Shown here: in pieces, positions 14,672 to 27,300 of the stretch
Layout of the letters: each line of letters starts with the position of its first letter
Position numbering within the stretch: the first letter of the stretch is position 1
Source: Dipylidium caninum
Lineage: Eukaryota > Platyhelminthes > Cestoda > Cyclophyllidea > Dipylidiidae
Direction of reading: 5' to 3'
DNA length: 64,000 nt
NCBI GenBank assembly: GCA_017562135.1
Contig: QEYB01000926.1
Location: forward strand, 124,001-188,000
Position numbers and translations under genes: made by a program
Notes under the pieces: generated by a model
Databases searched by the model: none
Told to the model about the DNA's origin: nothing
Seen by the model: only the letters and a program-made list of their open reading frames with translations

Positions 14672-15996
14672 GGAAGCACGTAAGATCATTCAGTCCTCAT
14701 CAAAATTCCTTGGATGGTAACAAAACGGTGGGTCCGTTGCAAACAGTCCACCAGTTTCCCTGATGCCTACGCTTTCCTACACCCGTGAATCCACATATTT
14801 ATTAAGACACCACTTTTCTTGCCTCATTTAAATGTTGAAAATTTGTTTGTATCTGCCAGCATACATTCCATCCAACAGATAAAGTGGCCTGTGTAACCCA
14901 GATTTAAAAATAACGTTCTTTTATTAAAAGGAAAAGGAAAAGAAGAAGAGGCAGAGTTGTTTTTCATGATTTTCTTCGCATCATCCACTAAAACAAGAGT
15001 GTCGGGAGGGAGGAACGTCGTGACCGTTCTCAGACGACGACACACCGCGGACTCCACGAGACCCTCGGGGAGCCTCCTCCATGTCGACGGCGAAGATTTC
15101 CGTCAGCAGTCAGATTTGTGGTTAGTTTTGCTTACAAGGGAACAAAAGTCGTCGCACTGCCTCTCGCCTGTCAACCCTCAGCCCAACTGACTGGCCGTGA
15201 GCGGCTCGAGGGGAGACGATTAGCATTCCTTTTCCCTATCACCCGCTGAGTAATAAAAAATGTCCCCGTTCTTGGTAGATTTGGCCAAAAAATACCACTC
15301 CGAGAACGGATTATGGGAGGAGAATTAATGTCGCCTCCACGTAGGCCATAAGAACTGTTGGAAAACATCTAATGGGAGTTTTAATGGGGGGGAGATCCTT
15401 TGGTCGTTTGGCCTCCAGACCTCGCCCACAGCCACCGACCGCCTCCATACCTCAATGATGTCCGGTGAGCCGGAGGGGAGTTGACGATGACTGGGAAGTG
15501 GCAGAAGTGGACTAATGGTTGCGTCGATAATTTCTTTCAATTCTACGCAAATGGGTCTCCTTCCTTCCTCGAATCTAATCTCGCAATGGCAGCAGAGACG
15601 GACAGGCTTACGCGAGACTAATTCATTTTAAGAGTCGACTTTCCCCTCTAACCTTTGTGACACTTGTTTCACTTTTTCTCTGCTGGCGGGAGAGCCCTTT
15701 AGTTGCCTCTAATGTGGGGCATTTTCTGGCCGGGGGACACCTCAGCGCAATCCCTCCACAAGAATACAACGTCGTCTCCCGTGGCCCTCCAACGCAGTGC
15801 CCAGAGAGGGTGAGCAGACCTCTGCAACAACTGGGGTCCTACATCAATTTACTAACCGCATAATTGTGAGGTACAGATCAACATCTATGACAAAGAAATG
15901 CGGGAACGAGAAGGGGAGGGGTGGGCGGGGCGGGGCAAGGGGTGGGAGAGAAGGGAAGGGTAATGAGAGTGGCATAGAGAACTTGGTCAATGAACC

Positions 15997-16239
15997 TCAC
16001 TCAATGTCCCAGATGGGTTCCGGGGCACGTTTGCGGAGTCGAAGACCGTCCGGGGCGCCATAATCGCAACTCTCGTAGGCCTTGAGTAATCGCGAAAGAT
16101 CCGCCATTATTCGTTTCCGTATGAGACCGCAGACCGCGGAGTCCTTGCCGGTCTCCACTGAGGTGGCTGCTGCTCCATAGCCCCAAATGAGACAGATACT
16201 CACGAGTGCGAGACATAAGAGAGTTGCGCGACTGCTCAT
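15997..16239 (-). CDS. Secreted peptide-hormone-like precursor, 80 aa
   Basis: Single-exon frame from ATG at 16239 to the stop at 15997. An upstream in-frame extension exists but this ATG sits directly before a classical signal peptide: short basic start (MSSR), hydrophobic core about residues 6-20 (ATLLCLALVSICLIWG) and small residues AAAT around 23-26. The mature part has two cysteines (37 and 58) and two identical tribasic sites RKR at 41-43 and 69-71. Furin/prohormone-convertase cleavage would release an N-terminal piece, a central peptide of about 25 residues and a nine-residue C-terminal peptide APEPIWDIE. The size, signal peptide and repeated basic sites are typical of a neuropeptide or hormone precursor. 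I do not recognise the family; there is no terminal Gly for amidation. A secreted protein that is not processed remains possible. Confidence 0.6.
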   Translation of the reverse strand: MSSRATLLCLALVSICLIWGYGAAATSVETGKDSAVCGLIRKRIMADLSRLLKAYESCDYGAPDGLRLRKRAPEPIWDIE

Positions 16240-19048
16240 GTCCAAGTTGTCTGGTCTACGAGGGAGGATGATGCTCATTAATAGGACACTAGTATGTTTA
16301 CGTCCATTCCTCACCGTACTAAAAGTGGTACATACATTTCCAATTATCACCAGTTTCTACTTCACTTAGAATAAAAAAAGAAAGTGAGCAAAAACCATAT
16401 GATACGACTTAAAAATCACCAGGAATTCACTTAAAGATTTGGATGTGCCTTTTTAGGATGTCCTCCTAGAGTTTCAGCGGCCCTCAGGACACATATATAT
16501 GCACGCAGGTGACCAATCGAAATGATCGACCGGGTTCTTCAGATAATTGGTAGGATCGAGGACGAGACGTAATTGGTGGGTGGAGCAGAAAGTGCTCGTC
16601 CAATCACATGTCAGCGTTTACAAACCTATGACCTGTCAACACCAAGGTTGATGTAGTCTACTTCTCTACTATCTTTTAATATTTAGGTTAAATTGAATGT
16701 CGGCTTCCTTTCTATGGTCCCAGTTAAATGCCTTAATTTATTGGCCGATCCCACCATGGATATAAGCCACAATAAGCCAATACAGTGGAGGGAGGCTAAA
16801 TATTAAGCTACACCACAATTAAGATGACAAGGATGTTAGTTAAGACTTACTACTACTGAGTCTTCTTATGCATTAGTCCTAAATCCTCCAATTTACATAT
16901 ACTTTATGGGTGTGTGAAAATCCTGGTTTTAATGTTGGCTTAAAACAGGATCTTACAGTTCCGCGGTAAAGATCAGAAGCATCAATTTCAGACTTATGCT
17001 TTAGGTTCTACGAGGAATTATAGAGGTAGCCTTCATCTACACATTGCCACCAATGAGAACGAATAGTACCACTTATCTTTCTTTTAATATTAGACTTAAC
17101 GCGTTTCATCTTTGGCTGACTTGACATAAATACAACTAAAACCCTTTTTCGCCAATTTTGCTTTTTTCAGCCTAGTCTACGCCGATAGGGTAAAGGCGAC
17201 TGTGGTGATGTAGGACCTGCCAAAGTCTGTCATTAATGAAATCAGACCACTGTGACACTTATTCCCTTTTGACTGACATGTAGCCTGCTAGTAATTTACA
17301 AGTCCCTTTATAAATCGCCTTGTTCGACTAATATACATTAACGTTTTTTACACAGGATTTTTGAGAACTCCTATGTCTGTTTCGTATCCCTTAAATTTGG
17401 TGGAGAGAACACTTGAAGTTGCCATGCAAACGCGTTTTCAACCTGCTGAACCAGTACAGAGGCTAAAATTTGTGCTGTGCAAAGCGACTCGGGGCTGTAA
17501 CACGGAACTAAAAAAAAGTTCCATTACTTGTTCTATTATTAGCTACCGCCTGAGAATGTTTTTTTTTTGTCAAAGATGAGTTTGATGGTGCAAACTCATA
17601 GTTCCCATCACCGAAGGATGCGACAGGGTATGCGGAAGCCACTCGGCCTTTGCAATCACCTTATTAATATGAAATTCCGATTCGTCATGAGGTGGACATT
17701 AAGTCGGTGATGATGGCGTCCTCGGAGCACACGCACTTTGATGTCAGCTCTTGGGAGCATTTGCTGTCACCTATTATTTTGCGTGACAGTGGATTGACGC
17801 AATTATCAGGAGAGATGCCATCTCTGCATCTCCCCTTACGCTAACCTCCATAATTAGCTTATTCGGGCGCCATTATACACATTTCAAATTGTCCTCCTCG
17901 TTCCCATTTCAAGAGGTAGCTGTTTTTCCCTACTATAAGGGGCGGTTTCAGCCCCACAAATCACCGCAAGTCGGGAAAGGGCGAATTCAGGAGTACTCGC
18001 TACCACTTTTGTTTGCTTATTTGCCGTATTCCATACGAGACGAAGGCAGCTAAACTCATGAACAAAAAGGTACTAGTAAAGAGACAAGCTAAGAAAATCT
18101 TTCCCCTTTGTGCAGGCTATGCCAATCTTGCCAGGACTGACCACCACGGTCGCTCAGCAGAACCTCACACTTATAAGAGTTTGATCCGCCTTGTTTAGTG
18201 TCTTCCCAAACACCCTCTCTGCGGTAACTTGTAAGATTTTAACACATTCCATTCCTGTGAGCCTCCTCCTTGGGGATGATTTCACTTATAATTTAAGAAG
18301 GTTTTTTGAGTGGCAAATTCCCCCAAATCGCAGGAAATGCTATGCCTACGTCTAGGTTGCTTCATTTCTCAGTTGAAGGTTATTTATTCAACAGATTTGA
18401 TCCACTCATCGGCGCGTAACGCCATGCCCTGAAACCGCGCCCCTCGCCGCAAGTACCGCCTCGTCGCTGAAGCCAAGGTCAAGACGCCCCCACTTCTTAT
18501 TGTCAAATAGATTTTATTTTGTTCATGTCAGCATTTGGAACAATTAACAGAACCAATGGTTTGCTTGCTGAACTGATGCGGAGAAAATTATTTCGGTCCG
18601 ATAATAAAAAGACAAATTTTCCTCGCAAAATGAGGCCACATATGCTTGACAGGTCCGGTATGCGCTATTCCAGTCTAGTCACAACAAACAAGATGACGAA
18701 TCATGGTCCCCACGATTTCAAGTCAAAAAGTAGCGGGGCATGGGGAGGGTCAGAAGCATTTGACGGAATGGAGGGGTAATGCACCACACACAGCCTCAAA
18801 CCCGTGCTTCCCATCAAACCCCCCCCCCACCCTCAAAGCAAACAGCAATTTGCCTCACCCAACCCGGCCATTTAATGCACCACTTCAACCATCAACATGT
18901 GGACACAACCGTCCTGTAAAAAACACCAGAGTTGGTTGTTGCACTGACTGGAGAAAAAGCCTGGTCGAAAAGCAAAATTCGCAGCCCCAGACAACCCAAA
19001 CGCGGACCACGAAGAGTAGATGAATAACAAAGCTTGTTCAATCAGGCT
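16240..19048. other. Intergenic, no gene seen
   Basis: AT-leaning sequence with frequent stops. Open stretches at 17361-17579 and 18519-19023 lack convincing splice partners and recognisable similarity. A poly-C run lies at about 18822-18831. The part just beyond 19048 would hold the 3' untranslated region of the RRM gene; no AATAAA is seen there. Confidence 0.5.
16492..16500 (-). promoter_or_regulatory. Possible TATA element upstream of the 80-aa precursor
   Basis: TATATAT lies about 250 bases upstream of the ATG at 16239. The distance would need a 5' leader of about 220 bases. Weak, position-only evidence. Confidence 0.2.
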
Positions 19049-20161
19049 TTACAGTTTGCCTCTTTTTTTAGTTTGAAAAGAGGAATCGACGCTGCCAAGA
19101 GAGGGATCGGACATCTTTCTTCGTTTCTGCTTTTGCTTCTTCTTGTCACTCTCCGCGGGTTTTGGCTCATCAGCTTCTACCTCGGAATGGGCCCTCTTTC
19201 TATTACTCACTTCCCCTTCATCCTTTGACAATTCACCGCCTCCTCCCTGCAGGAAATCAAAGACATTTAGATTACAACTTACCCAAAATGTCTTAACGAG
19301 ACAAGTCGCAAGTTATCTTACACTCGTTTCACTATTTCCTTCCATCCTACTTTGATGTCTTTGACCGGTCTTCTTGCGAATGCAAAAGTTAACAATAATG
19401 GGGGACCCATTCACAAGGGCACCGTGCTTCGACCTGAAAGCGGCTATGGCGTTACTTTGTGAAGTAAAATCGACCCTCGCAAATCTAAGCGCCAAAGTTC
19501 ACAACGTGGAGGATAAAACAAACCCCAACGTTTTGGAAGGTCCAGCATGCGGTAACTGAATTTTTAGTGGATCTGGAAAAAGCGATCGAATATCATCTTC
19601 AGTTGCGGTTCGAGGTAGACAAGATATTTGAAGACTTTTTAAAAGAAAGTCGTCCAGCTGGTAGGTGTCAGGCTCGAAGAGAGGACGCTTAATTATCCTA
19701 CGGGACATTATTTCGCATTTTGGGACTCGTTGGTTAAATCTAACTTGAGCGGCTTTCTCCGCAGCTTCCTTAGCAGCAGACGAAGAGGGAAATTCGAGTA
19801 AAGCATATCTAAAGAAAAGCAGAAGTTACAGAATAAGACCATCGTACAAAAAGCTCCTAAACGAAATAAATACTCGTATTTGCGTAATATTTTCTTATTT
19901 AAAAGCAAGGCGCACTTGCGATTAGCTTGGAACTTTTTGTTCGGAATTCTGCCATTTACGGCGGTATTAAAAGTTTTGAACAGCGCTTTCAACGAAAGAG
20001 TTTTCGGCAAATGGCCCACTAGAACGGTACGGTCGTTCAACTCGCCTGAAGAGAAGAATACAATTAGTAGGGGATATAGAGAAGTTAAAGAGACGATAAG
20101 ACGACTCACTTATGCGTTCCCGAACAAGTCCTATTAAATCACTGGGAACAGATTCTAGCAT
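19049..20161 (-). CDS. Two-RRM RNA-binding protein, 275 aa, five exons
   Basis: Exons (minus strand): 20161-20110, 20045-19916, 19808-19524, 19484-19322, 19246-19049; total 828 nt with all phases agreeing. Introns are 64, 107, 39 and 75 bp with GT/AG ends (GTGAGT, GTGCGC, GTTTGT, GTAAGA). The ATG at 20161 is the only one before the first donor. RRM1: RNP2-like TVLVGHLP (24-31) and RNP1-like RKYALLEF (60-67), each RNP formed or completed across a splice. RRM2: RNP2-like LQISCLP (120-126) and RNP1-like TLGFARVDF (154-162). The C-terminal tail (211-275) is Gly-, acidic- and Lys-rich with a probable nuclear localisation signal KKKQKQKRRK (245-254) and ends KKRGKL. RRMs bind single-stranded RNA; the tandem RRM plus basic tail suggests a nucleolar or nuclear factor of the nucleolin/Nop12-like kind, but I cannot name the orthologue. 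Head-to-head with FANCD2, 1.16 kb apart. Confidence 0.85.
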
Positions 20162-21322
20162 TTTAAGGGAACGCACGTCGTGAACTAGGCAAGATAAAAG
20201 GTTGTCATCGATAAGTAATCAAAATATACAAGTGGCCCAACGAAAGGCTGCATCTAAATATCATAACCAAAACTGACACAACATGCCTATAACACCTCTT
20301 CAACGCCATGGTTCGAGGTACAACACGTAAACGAAGCACATAAAAATAACAATTTTCGCCGATGGGCAGAGTTGCGACGTACCGTAATCTGCAAGGCCCT
20401 AAAGTCAGGATATCACGTGCTACAGTTGTTCAAAGGAGCCGCGTGAGGTAGGGTGTACATAAACAACTGCAGGCTACATCATCATTTCGGAGTGTTGCCG
20501 GGACAACGGAAAGTAAATCGCGCCTGTTCGCAAACTATAAGCTAAGCACTTCCCTTACTGAGACCAACTAATTAGGGAGTGTTTAGTTAGAGCATCACTG
20601 TGGAGACGACATTTACTATATGGTGAATACCAATGCCGCACCTAAAATGTACACTTCATTTGTACTAGCCAGTATACGCAATATTACGGTTACAATGTAA
20701 TGCGGCATGCATACTACTACATTTGTTGATTTTTGAACCGTCCAATTAACATTAGCAGGAATATCATTTTTTATACCAGCTTTCTTGGGAACTTAAAGTA
20801 GCCTGTAGCTTGTAATATCCTGTTATGTTGTGTTTTAAACGCGTATTTGTTGAAATTTACATCGAAATTTATTAATACAAATGTGTGTTCTTCGGGTTAA
20901 CTATCGCGAGTTGAAGTGTGTCCCGCCTGTCTAGTATTGGATCCACTATATCTCCTCGATAAGACAATTCCTTTCGGTCACGTTTCGTAGACGCCTTAGC
21001 CTACGGTTGACGTTTGATTCCACTGGTGGTTTTGCGAGAGACATGCACCAAGAACTCGCCTTTAATCGCTACTCTAATGTGTTTTGGACCATATAACGGA
21101 GTGTGTTTGAAAATAATCCAGAATTACACAATGCAGATTATCCATTTGGGGTGCTTTTGATTCGTTGGTTTGTTCTATTCATGGTCGAACTTGAGAATGA
21201 ACCAATCAAAACAAAGATACTTGCCCCGCGCTTTAGAAATCTCTCCCAAGCGGTAGCAGATCTTGCTTCAATTATCGTTCGATACAAAGGCGACAAATAA
21301 TATAAAAAGAGATATTTTTACA
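20162..21322. promoter_or_regulatory. Shared upstream region of the RRM gene and FANCD2
   Basis: The two start codons face away from each other across 1,161 bp, so promoters of both must lie here unless hidden 5' exons exist. I see no strong TATA box at a usual distance; a TATAAAA at 21301 is only 22 bp before the FANCD2 ATG. A plus-strand open stretch at 21103-21300 is in another frame from FANCD2 exon 1 and is not obviously coding. Confidence 0.45.
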
Positions 21323-24300
21323 ATGTCACCTGACGACGATATTTTTGTTGAAAGGTTTTCAGGCACTCCAATGCAGGTATGCTGTGTCCCATCTTCTTTG
21401 TGTTCGATCAACACAGCTTTGGATACCATGGAGATTGGTTCGTCGGCTGATATGAAAAATCTGTTCTTTGTTTCGTCCAATGATCAATCAGCAACGCCTT
21501 GGCATGTTGCTAACACGGCTGCATCGCGTGCTAAAAATCTTGCAATGAAGTTATCTATGGACCATGTACTTCGAGATGAGCTTATTAAAGAATTAAAGGA
21601 TGTGTTTTTGAATTCACAGTCGCCTTTTGATGGCAGCGTTTTGTTGTCCCCAATACTAACTAGAGCGTTCCCGATGGTGAACGAATTGGTAGACGAAAGA
21701 GACCAATCTGATGTTTTGGTGCTATTTGGGTCCCCTGCCTCTGTTTTTCAACTCTTATTTTCAATACCTAGTCTACAGTCCTCACTGCTGGATATTATTA
21801 TGGAAGCTGCCTCAAATGAATCGAGCTACACTCTTCAGCTCATTTCGCAGATTTTGCGGCCTGTTGGGATTAGAACTTTTTTCAATTCCCTCGCCAACAT
21901 CGAGGAAGTTGTTGCTAGGCTCGTTGAAATACTCAAGGTAATAGAAGATCCATCAGTTAGAAGACACATTTTACAGATTTTGCCGGAGGTAATGGCATCC
22001 CCAGTTGAAGGCCCTCAGCAGCCCTCGACTTCTGAGATTGTATCCAATATCATCCAGAAAATTGTCGATTTGTTGAATCATGCATTTCTATCGGCAAGCT
22101 TAAACGATTTAAATCATGTCCTCGTTACGGATATTATTGAGTGCGCTAATCACTTCCCCCTAGAAGGCTCTTCGCTCAGTTGTCTGATTAAAGCCTGCAA
22201 GGATGTAGTCATTCGTTCATCCGGCAAACAAACCAACTGGAAGTGTGTTGCCAGTGTTATTCGCAGTCTTTTTGCTGGTGAATTAAGCAAGTCCATCCCG
22301 AATGAGACAAATAGTGACTTTGTCTCCTTGTTGCGCAGAAACTTCTGTCTCTTCAAAATTCTGACTGAATCGGATCAGGAATTTCCTTCCTTCCTTGATA
22401 CCCTTTCCCTCGTATTTCAGTCAAACAGTCAACTTAGATCTGAGTGAGTTTCCTTTTTTTAACGGTGACATTATTGTCAATTTTAGGTGGATTTCTTTCC
22501 TTTATGGTGTCTACTCTCAGGGAATCTGCGATAATCAACTCATGGCAAATGATTTCCTCATTCTCCTGTTAGCTTATGATGTTGAAGTAACGTTAGAGGG
22601 CAAATTTGGTGGTACTGCTCTCAAGAAAAGCAAGGAACACCTTTTAATTCTCAAGACATTCAATTTGGTGACTGAAAGGTTCACGAATGCGGAGGTTTTT
22701 GAAACTCTTTTCAACTGCTCTATGCTGTTCCGTCATAAGCAGTTGTACATTTCATTGCTGAGTCTTACAGACCACCTAGTCACTTCATCGCAGTCGCTCA
22801 TAGCCCCAAAATTTGCCTATCTCGTGTACTCCTCGGTTTTGCGCTTCACTCCACTGGGAACAGAACAGCCAAAACGCGTTATATCAGACCTCCGGAAATA
22901 CATTCGGCTTTCAACAGCAAATATTAGCATATTTGAGAGGAAACGGGCGATGCGACAAACTCGAATAAGTCTCGACATTCTTCTTCAATTGTCGGTCAAT
23001 TTTGCCCAAAAAATGTCGCCTTTTTTTGATATTTTGCTTAAGTGTGTTGAGGAGATACCTAAATTGGCTAAAGAATCACTGCCTGATCTAACGGATATGC
23101 GGAAGCTCTTCGTTATCCTCACAAACATTGCTTTTGGGTAAGAAGTCGTCTATTTCTAATCTTCGATTTGTGTGTCTAGGGAGGCGGGAGAAATATATCT
23201 ACAGGATGATCTCCTCATCGGTATTCGTCGCCTTCTTTTGAATCCCTCCTGCAAATTGAAAGTAGTCGGTCTGGTTGGCTCAGTTACCATCCTTGAGATG
23301 CTCTGTAGACGCCCAAGAAGATCGAGAAGCCTCGGCCCCGTGAACAGTACGCCGTGTTCTCAGGCCGATGTTATGGAGGTGAGCTTACTTTCGCGATTCC
23401 CTCCTAAAAGTGCTGCATTTTTGTATTCTCTAATATCTGTCTGGACTGGGAGAGTAGGGGAGAAAGTGCGTGCTAAGTGTCCGTTTCATCGGGGCTTTTT
23501 GCCTTTGGTAGAATGAAACGTCCTCCCACTATCCGCATTAGCGCATTCGCATCGAAATCGAATCTTTGTTTATATTCATTACTTTCTCCAATCGCCAGTA
23601 TGTTCGGCCTGGAGTATACACCCGAATACCACTTTAAGGAAGGCAAAATGAATCAGCTAGAAACTTTATTTTCTTTTTTGTCTGCTCTGGACCCGCTTTT
23701 GATTCCTAAGCCATGCGTTCTTGCATTGGTGTGGGTTTTTGGACGTAGCCCAAATTAACTCCGCTCTTGCCTTAAGGTTGTTTATTTTCTATGGGAATTT
23801 TATCTTGGAAATTGGCAGTTTGTGGAGTTGTCATTGATTAATTTATTCCTTTCCATTTTAAGTGTTCTCAGAGCAGTGTTCTCGCCAGTCAAATTGTGGC
23901 GCCTTCACTCTCCCAAATCACCGCTTCACAGGAGACGCCCTCACGTTCTAGTCACAGTCGCAGCCACCTTAGCCTCAAGGGTCCGGGCACTAGTTTGGCC
24001 GACGACTCCGAGGAGGTCAATCAGCCCGTAGACTCAGCGGAGGTCAGCAGTGAGGTCCAGAGCTCACCCACCACGCCCACCTACCTCCCTCAGCCCTCGC
24101 GTCTCGTGCTTCAGCTGTTGGGACTAGTCGAGAACTCGGTGAGGTACAGCTCGCTGCTGACAACTCAACTGAAGATATTCTGGCTGGACGAACTTGCCTC
24201 AATGTTCGCCCGACTGGGCGCCACATGTCCTCGCACCGCCTCCTCGACGAACGATGCGAGACGCTTCATTGAGTGGATGGGCAGTCGTGTAATGCGTGAA

Positions 24301-27300
24301 TTTCAGGTCTGTTGACTCCCTTCCGATCCCTCTTTCCATGCTAAATCGCGAGTGTTCGACCCCAAATGAAAGTGTTCTTAGCATTTGGGGATTGTTAAGA
24401 GCCGCGATTATTAAAGAGTTGCCTTTTTTGTCCTAAATTTTTCGACTCTCTGTGCTTTGAGAATATTCGCAGTTGAAGAGTCCAGTCGTAGCGCTAATCG
24501 ACTTACTTTTAACCCCTTTCAGGAGGAGTTCGTTGTGGACAACGTTGGAATCACCGATTATACTACACAGTTGGGGTTAAATGACGCTGAAATTTGCGAG
24601 ATTGCACTCAACATCGGACCGACATTCGCGCGTTACATCGAGACGGTCGCTGCACTTGCCGCTCGACCTCCAGTTTCCTCCGTGGCGCGTGAGCACATGA
24701 CTCGTAAGCCTCCGACAGCCACCGCCTCCCTCGTCGGAGCCATTCCAGCCTCGCCTGCTCTGGTGCCTGTCCACCTTCGGTTACTCGGGACGGTGGAGGC
24801 GTTTAAATCCAACCTCTCTTTGGACGGTGAGTTCATTGACTTCGCTGAAGGCCTGCTAGTGGAAAAAATTGAGGAGGCGGAGCTCGGTCTTTCATGGAGG
24901 GATTAAGGCAATTCATGAAAGCCGCATTTATTCTCTCCTCCCCCCTGCCCCACCTCTTCCCTTATTTTGGCAAAGCTGCTTTTTTCGTTTAGTTGATTTT
25001 AATGAACAAGAACTGCTCCTTCACCACCGGCGTTTTATGCCATTTCTAACACTCCCATTCTCAAATCCGCTGAGTGATTTACACGCTTCTTCCGACTTCT
25101 TCTGATCCGTGACTTTTGTATGTTTGGTCCATTCATATCCTCTTTTCTCACCGCCTTATGTTCGTCTTGCATTCGTGTGTGTGTGTGTGTGTGTTTTTAA
25201 TCATTCCTGACTTCGAATTCGGTTGAATAAGCGCCTCAAATTACCAGATTGGTTTTTGGTACTCCATCTTATTCATATAAGCAAGTATGGCCTTGGGATA
25301 ATTAATGAGACCTGATTTAAGGGATCCCACCTTATTAGTATTCCCAATTTTGGGATTGAAAGGATGCGTCATTTCATTGTCCGCTCGGCGAATGGCAAGC
25401 GGTTAGTGTGAACGAAATTATTCATTTTTTCACTCTCCTCTCTGAATTGTCGTCAGGCGTATTCTGATTTCTAATTGAATTTCGTATGTCCATGGGTATG
25501 TTGATCTCTGAACTTCTTTAAATTGTCGTTAAATGTGATGGAATGATTGGTTACCTGGCGCTTCCGCTCCTGAAATATACTGCCTACTTAAAGCCACGAG
25601 TAGCAATCATTGCCTTCCGAATTCGCCCCGTAATGATGCCGTCAACTGAAATTCTTGTCAACACCTTTCAATCCTGCCCTCCCATTGGCCCCGTTTTATT
25701 CCCACCGCATAGCTAATAACGCGGCATTGTCGTCAACAGAATATCCATTGCCAGGAAAACAATTTTTTCTCCCCTCTCGTCAAGTTTGTCCGATTAACAG
25801 ACATTGAAATAAAAGGGGCATAATCGGCCGCCCCTCAACGTTATGGACACAACCGAGCTTCATCAATTACATTTCCGCAACTAAAGTTTCACCTATTTGA
25901 TCATACACTGTGGGTCACCCATGTATTTCTTTAGCATTCGCCTTGGAAGACCTACCGAAGGGAATCATATTCTCCCTCTGGCCAGATGCCTCCTGAGGCT
26001 TAATGTAGTTAAATGGGGTAGAGATCCACGAGGTAACCCGCGTGTGGACCTCCACATTTGTTGGCACTGCCGTCACCCGCTTTCATGCCATATGCATCTA
26101 GCAAGCCTTCCCTCCCTCCCTCCAATCCGTTCTCCTTCTCTCCCCTTCCTCCCTCCCCCCCTCTCTCTCCTCCCCTCCTTTCCTTCCAGACTGGCTTGTG
26201 CCCCACTGCCACCTCCTCCCACCTACACTTAGCGCCATATGGTGCTCCTTTCACACGACAAATACACTGTTTATCCACCAGTCCTTGTGATAAGCCGAAT
26301 TACTCCCTCGACAGTGTGATGGTTGGTGGGTCGTTTGAGTACATTCCTGGAAATGTTTGAGTCATCCCACGTACTATGCTCTCGGATTTTGGGCAAAGTC
26401 ATTTCTTGATGACCACGAGCCACCATCCCGTGACAGCATGCTCGTAGTTTCCGTCACGACATCTTTGTAGTGTTCAGGTAATTTCAGTTGATAGACAACG
26501 AGGCAGTGCAAGGGATGTGGAGAGATGCCTGCCACCACCTACTTGCGATTGTGTCTTCCCTCTGTGTAAACCCTTTCTTCCCATTAAGGTGATAAATTAA
26601 AGCACCCACACCCGTGTTTCCTCTCCTCCGAGTCGAATCAATCCCTCCACACACACACACACACACACACTCTCCAATCACCTTAGATGGACCGGACGTA
26701 AAACTGAGTGACTGGAGAGCGTGGCGATCCAGGCAGTTGGGAGGGAGCTCGTGGTTGAAGGGAGGGGGAGGAGACGGGAACGTGGAGAATGTAAGTGAGG
26801 CTTGGGCTTGCTGTATCCAAATAATTTCTCTTCACCTTATGTGTTGAGTTAACACATCCTCCGCCCGTTTTGCCTTCCCATCCACCGCCTCCCTCATTAG
26901 TTCTACAACAATCGCAACTTTGTTGGCTCCGGCGCCATCGCGAGTCCCGTTTCTCCCGCCTTCTGACAAATAATTGGTCTGGCCTGACACCGCTTGTCAT
27001 TCATTGCTCCCTGTCTGGCCGTTATGCGTCCCCTGCTACACGGATTTCGTCTTTTGTTGAACTTCCTCAATTACTTCTCTAATTTGAGGAAATTCTGCGC
27101 CCTCTCACGAATGTTCGCTCTATTTGTGGCCTACTTCGGCAGCTGCGTTCTCCTTTTCGGTCTCCTTTGACTTTCCCCGCTCCGTCCCGTCCCGCTCCGT
27201 CCCGTCCCGCGCCGCCCAGTCCCCGCCCCGGTCCTACTGCAAACTCAGCGTTAAATGCAGTTAAATATAAGTGGGACTTTAAATGCATGCGGTCATTAAA

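Larger units (their letters stand above)
5451..15996. other. Gene-poor interval
   Basis: No gene is firmly supported. Candidate fragments are 7341-7544 (listed separately) and a plus-strand open stretch at 7931-8148 with an acidic DDDDE patch, followed by an exon-like piece at 8122-8159 (acceptor ttgcag, donor GTGAGA). Long minus-strand open frames at 8602-8934, 9700-10041 and 11899-12375 look like chance. A short GCGTCCCT-type repeat lies near 9727-9752 and a poly-C/poly-G pair at 10089-10195. GC content and purine/pyrimidine-rich tracts increase from about 13 kb. Confidence 0.4.

Noticed and set aside
21103..21300. Open frame just before FANCD2 as a 5' exon
   Set aside because: Different frame from exon 1, no suitable donor, and stops directly before the FANCD2 ATG region.
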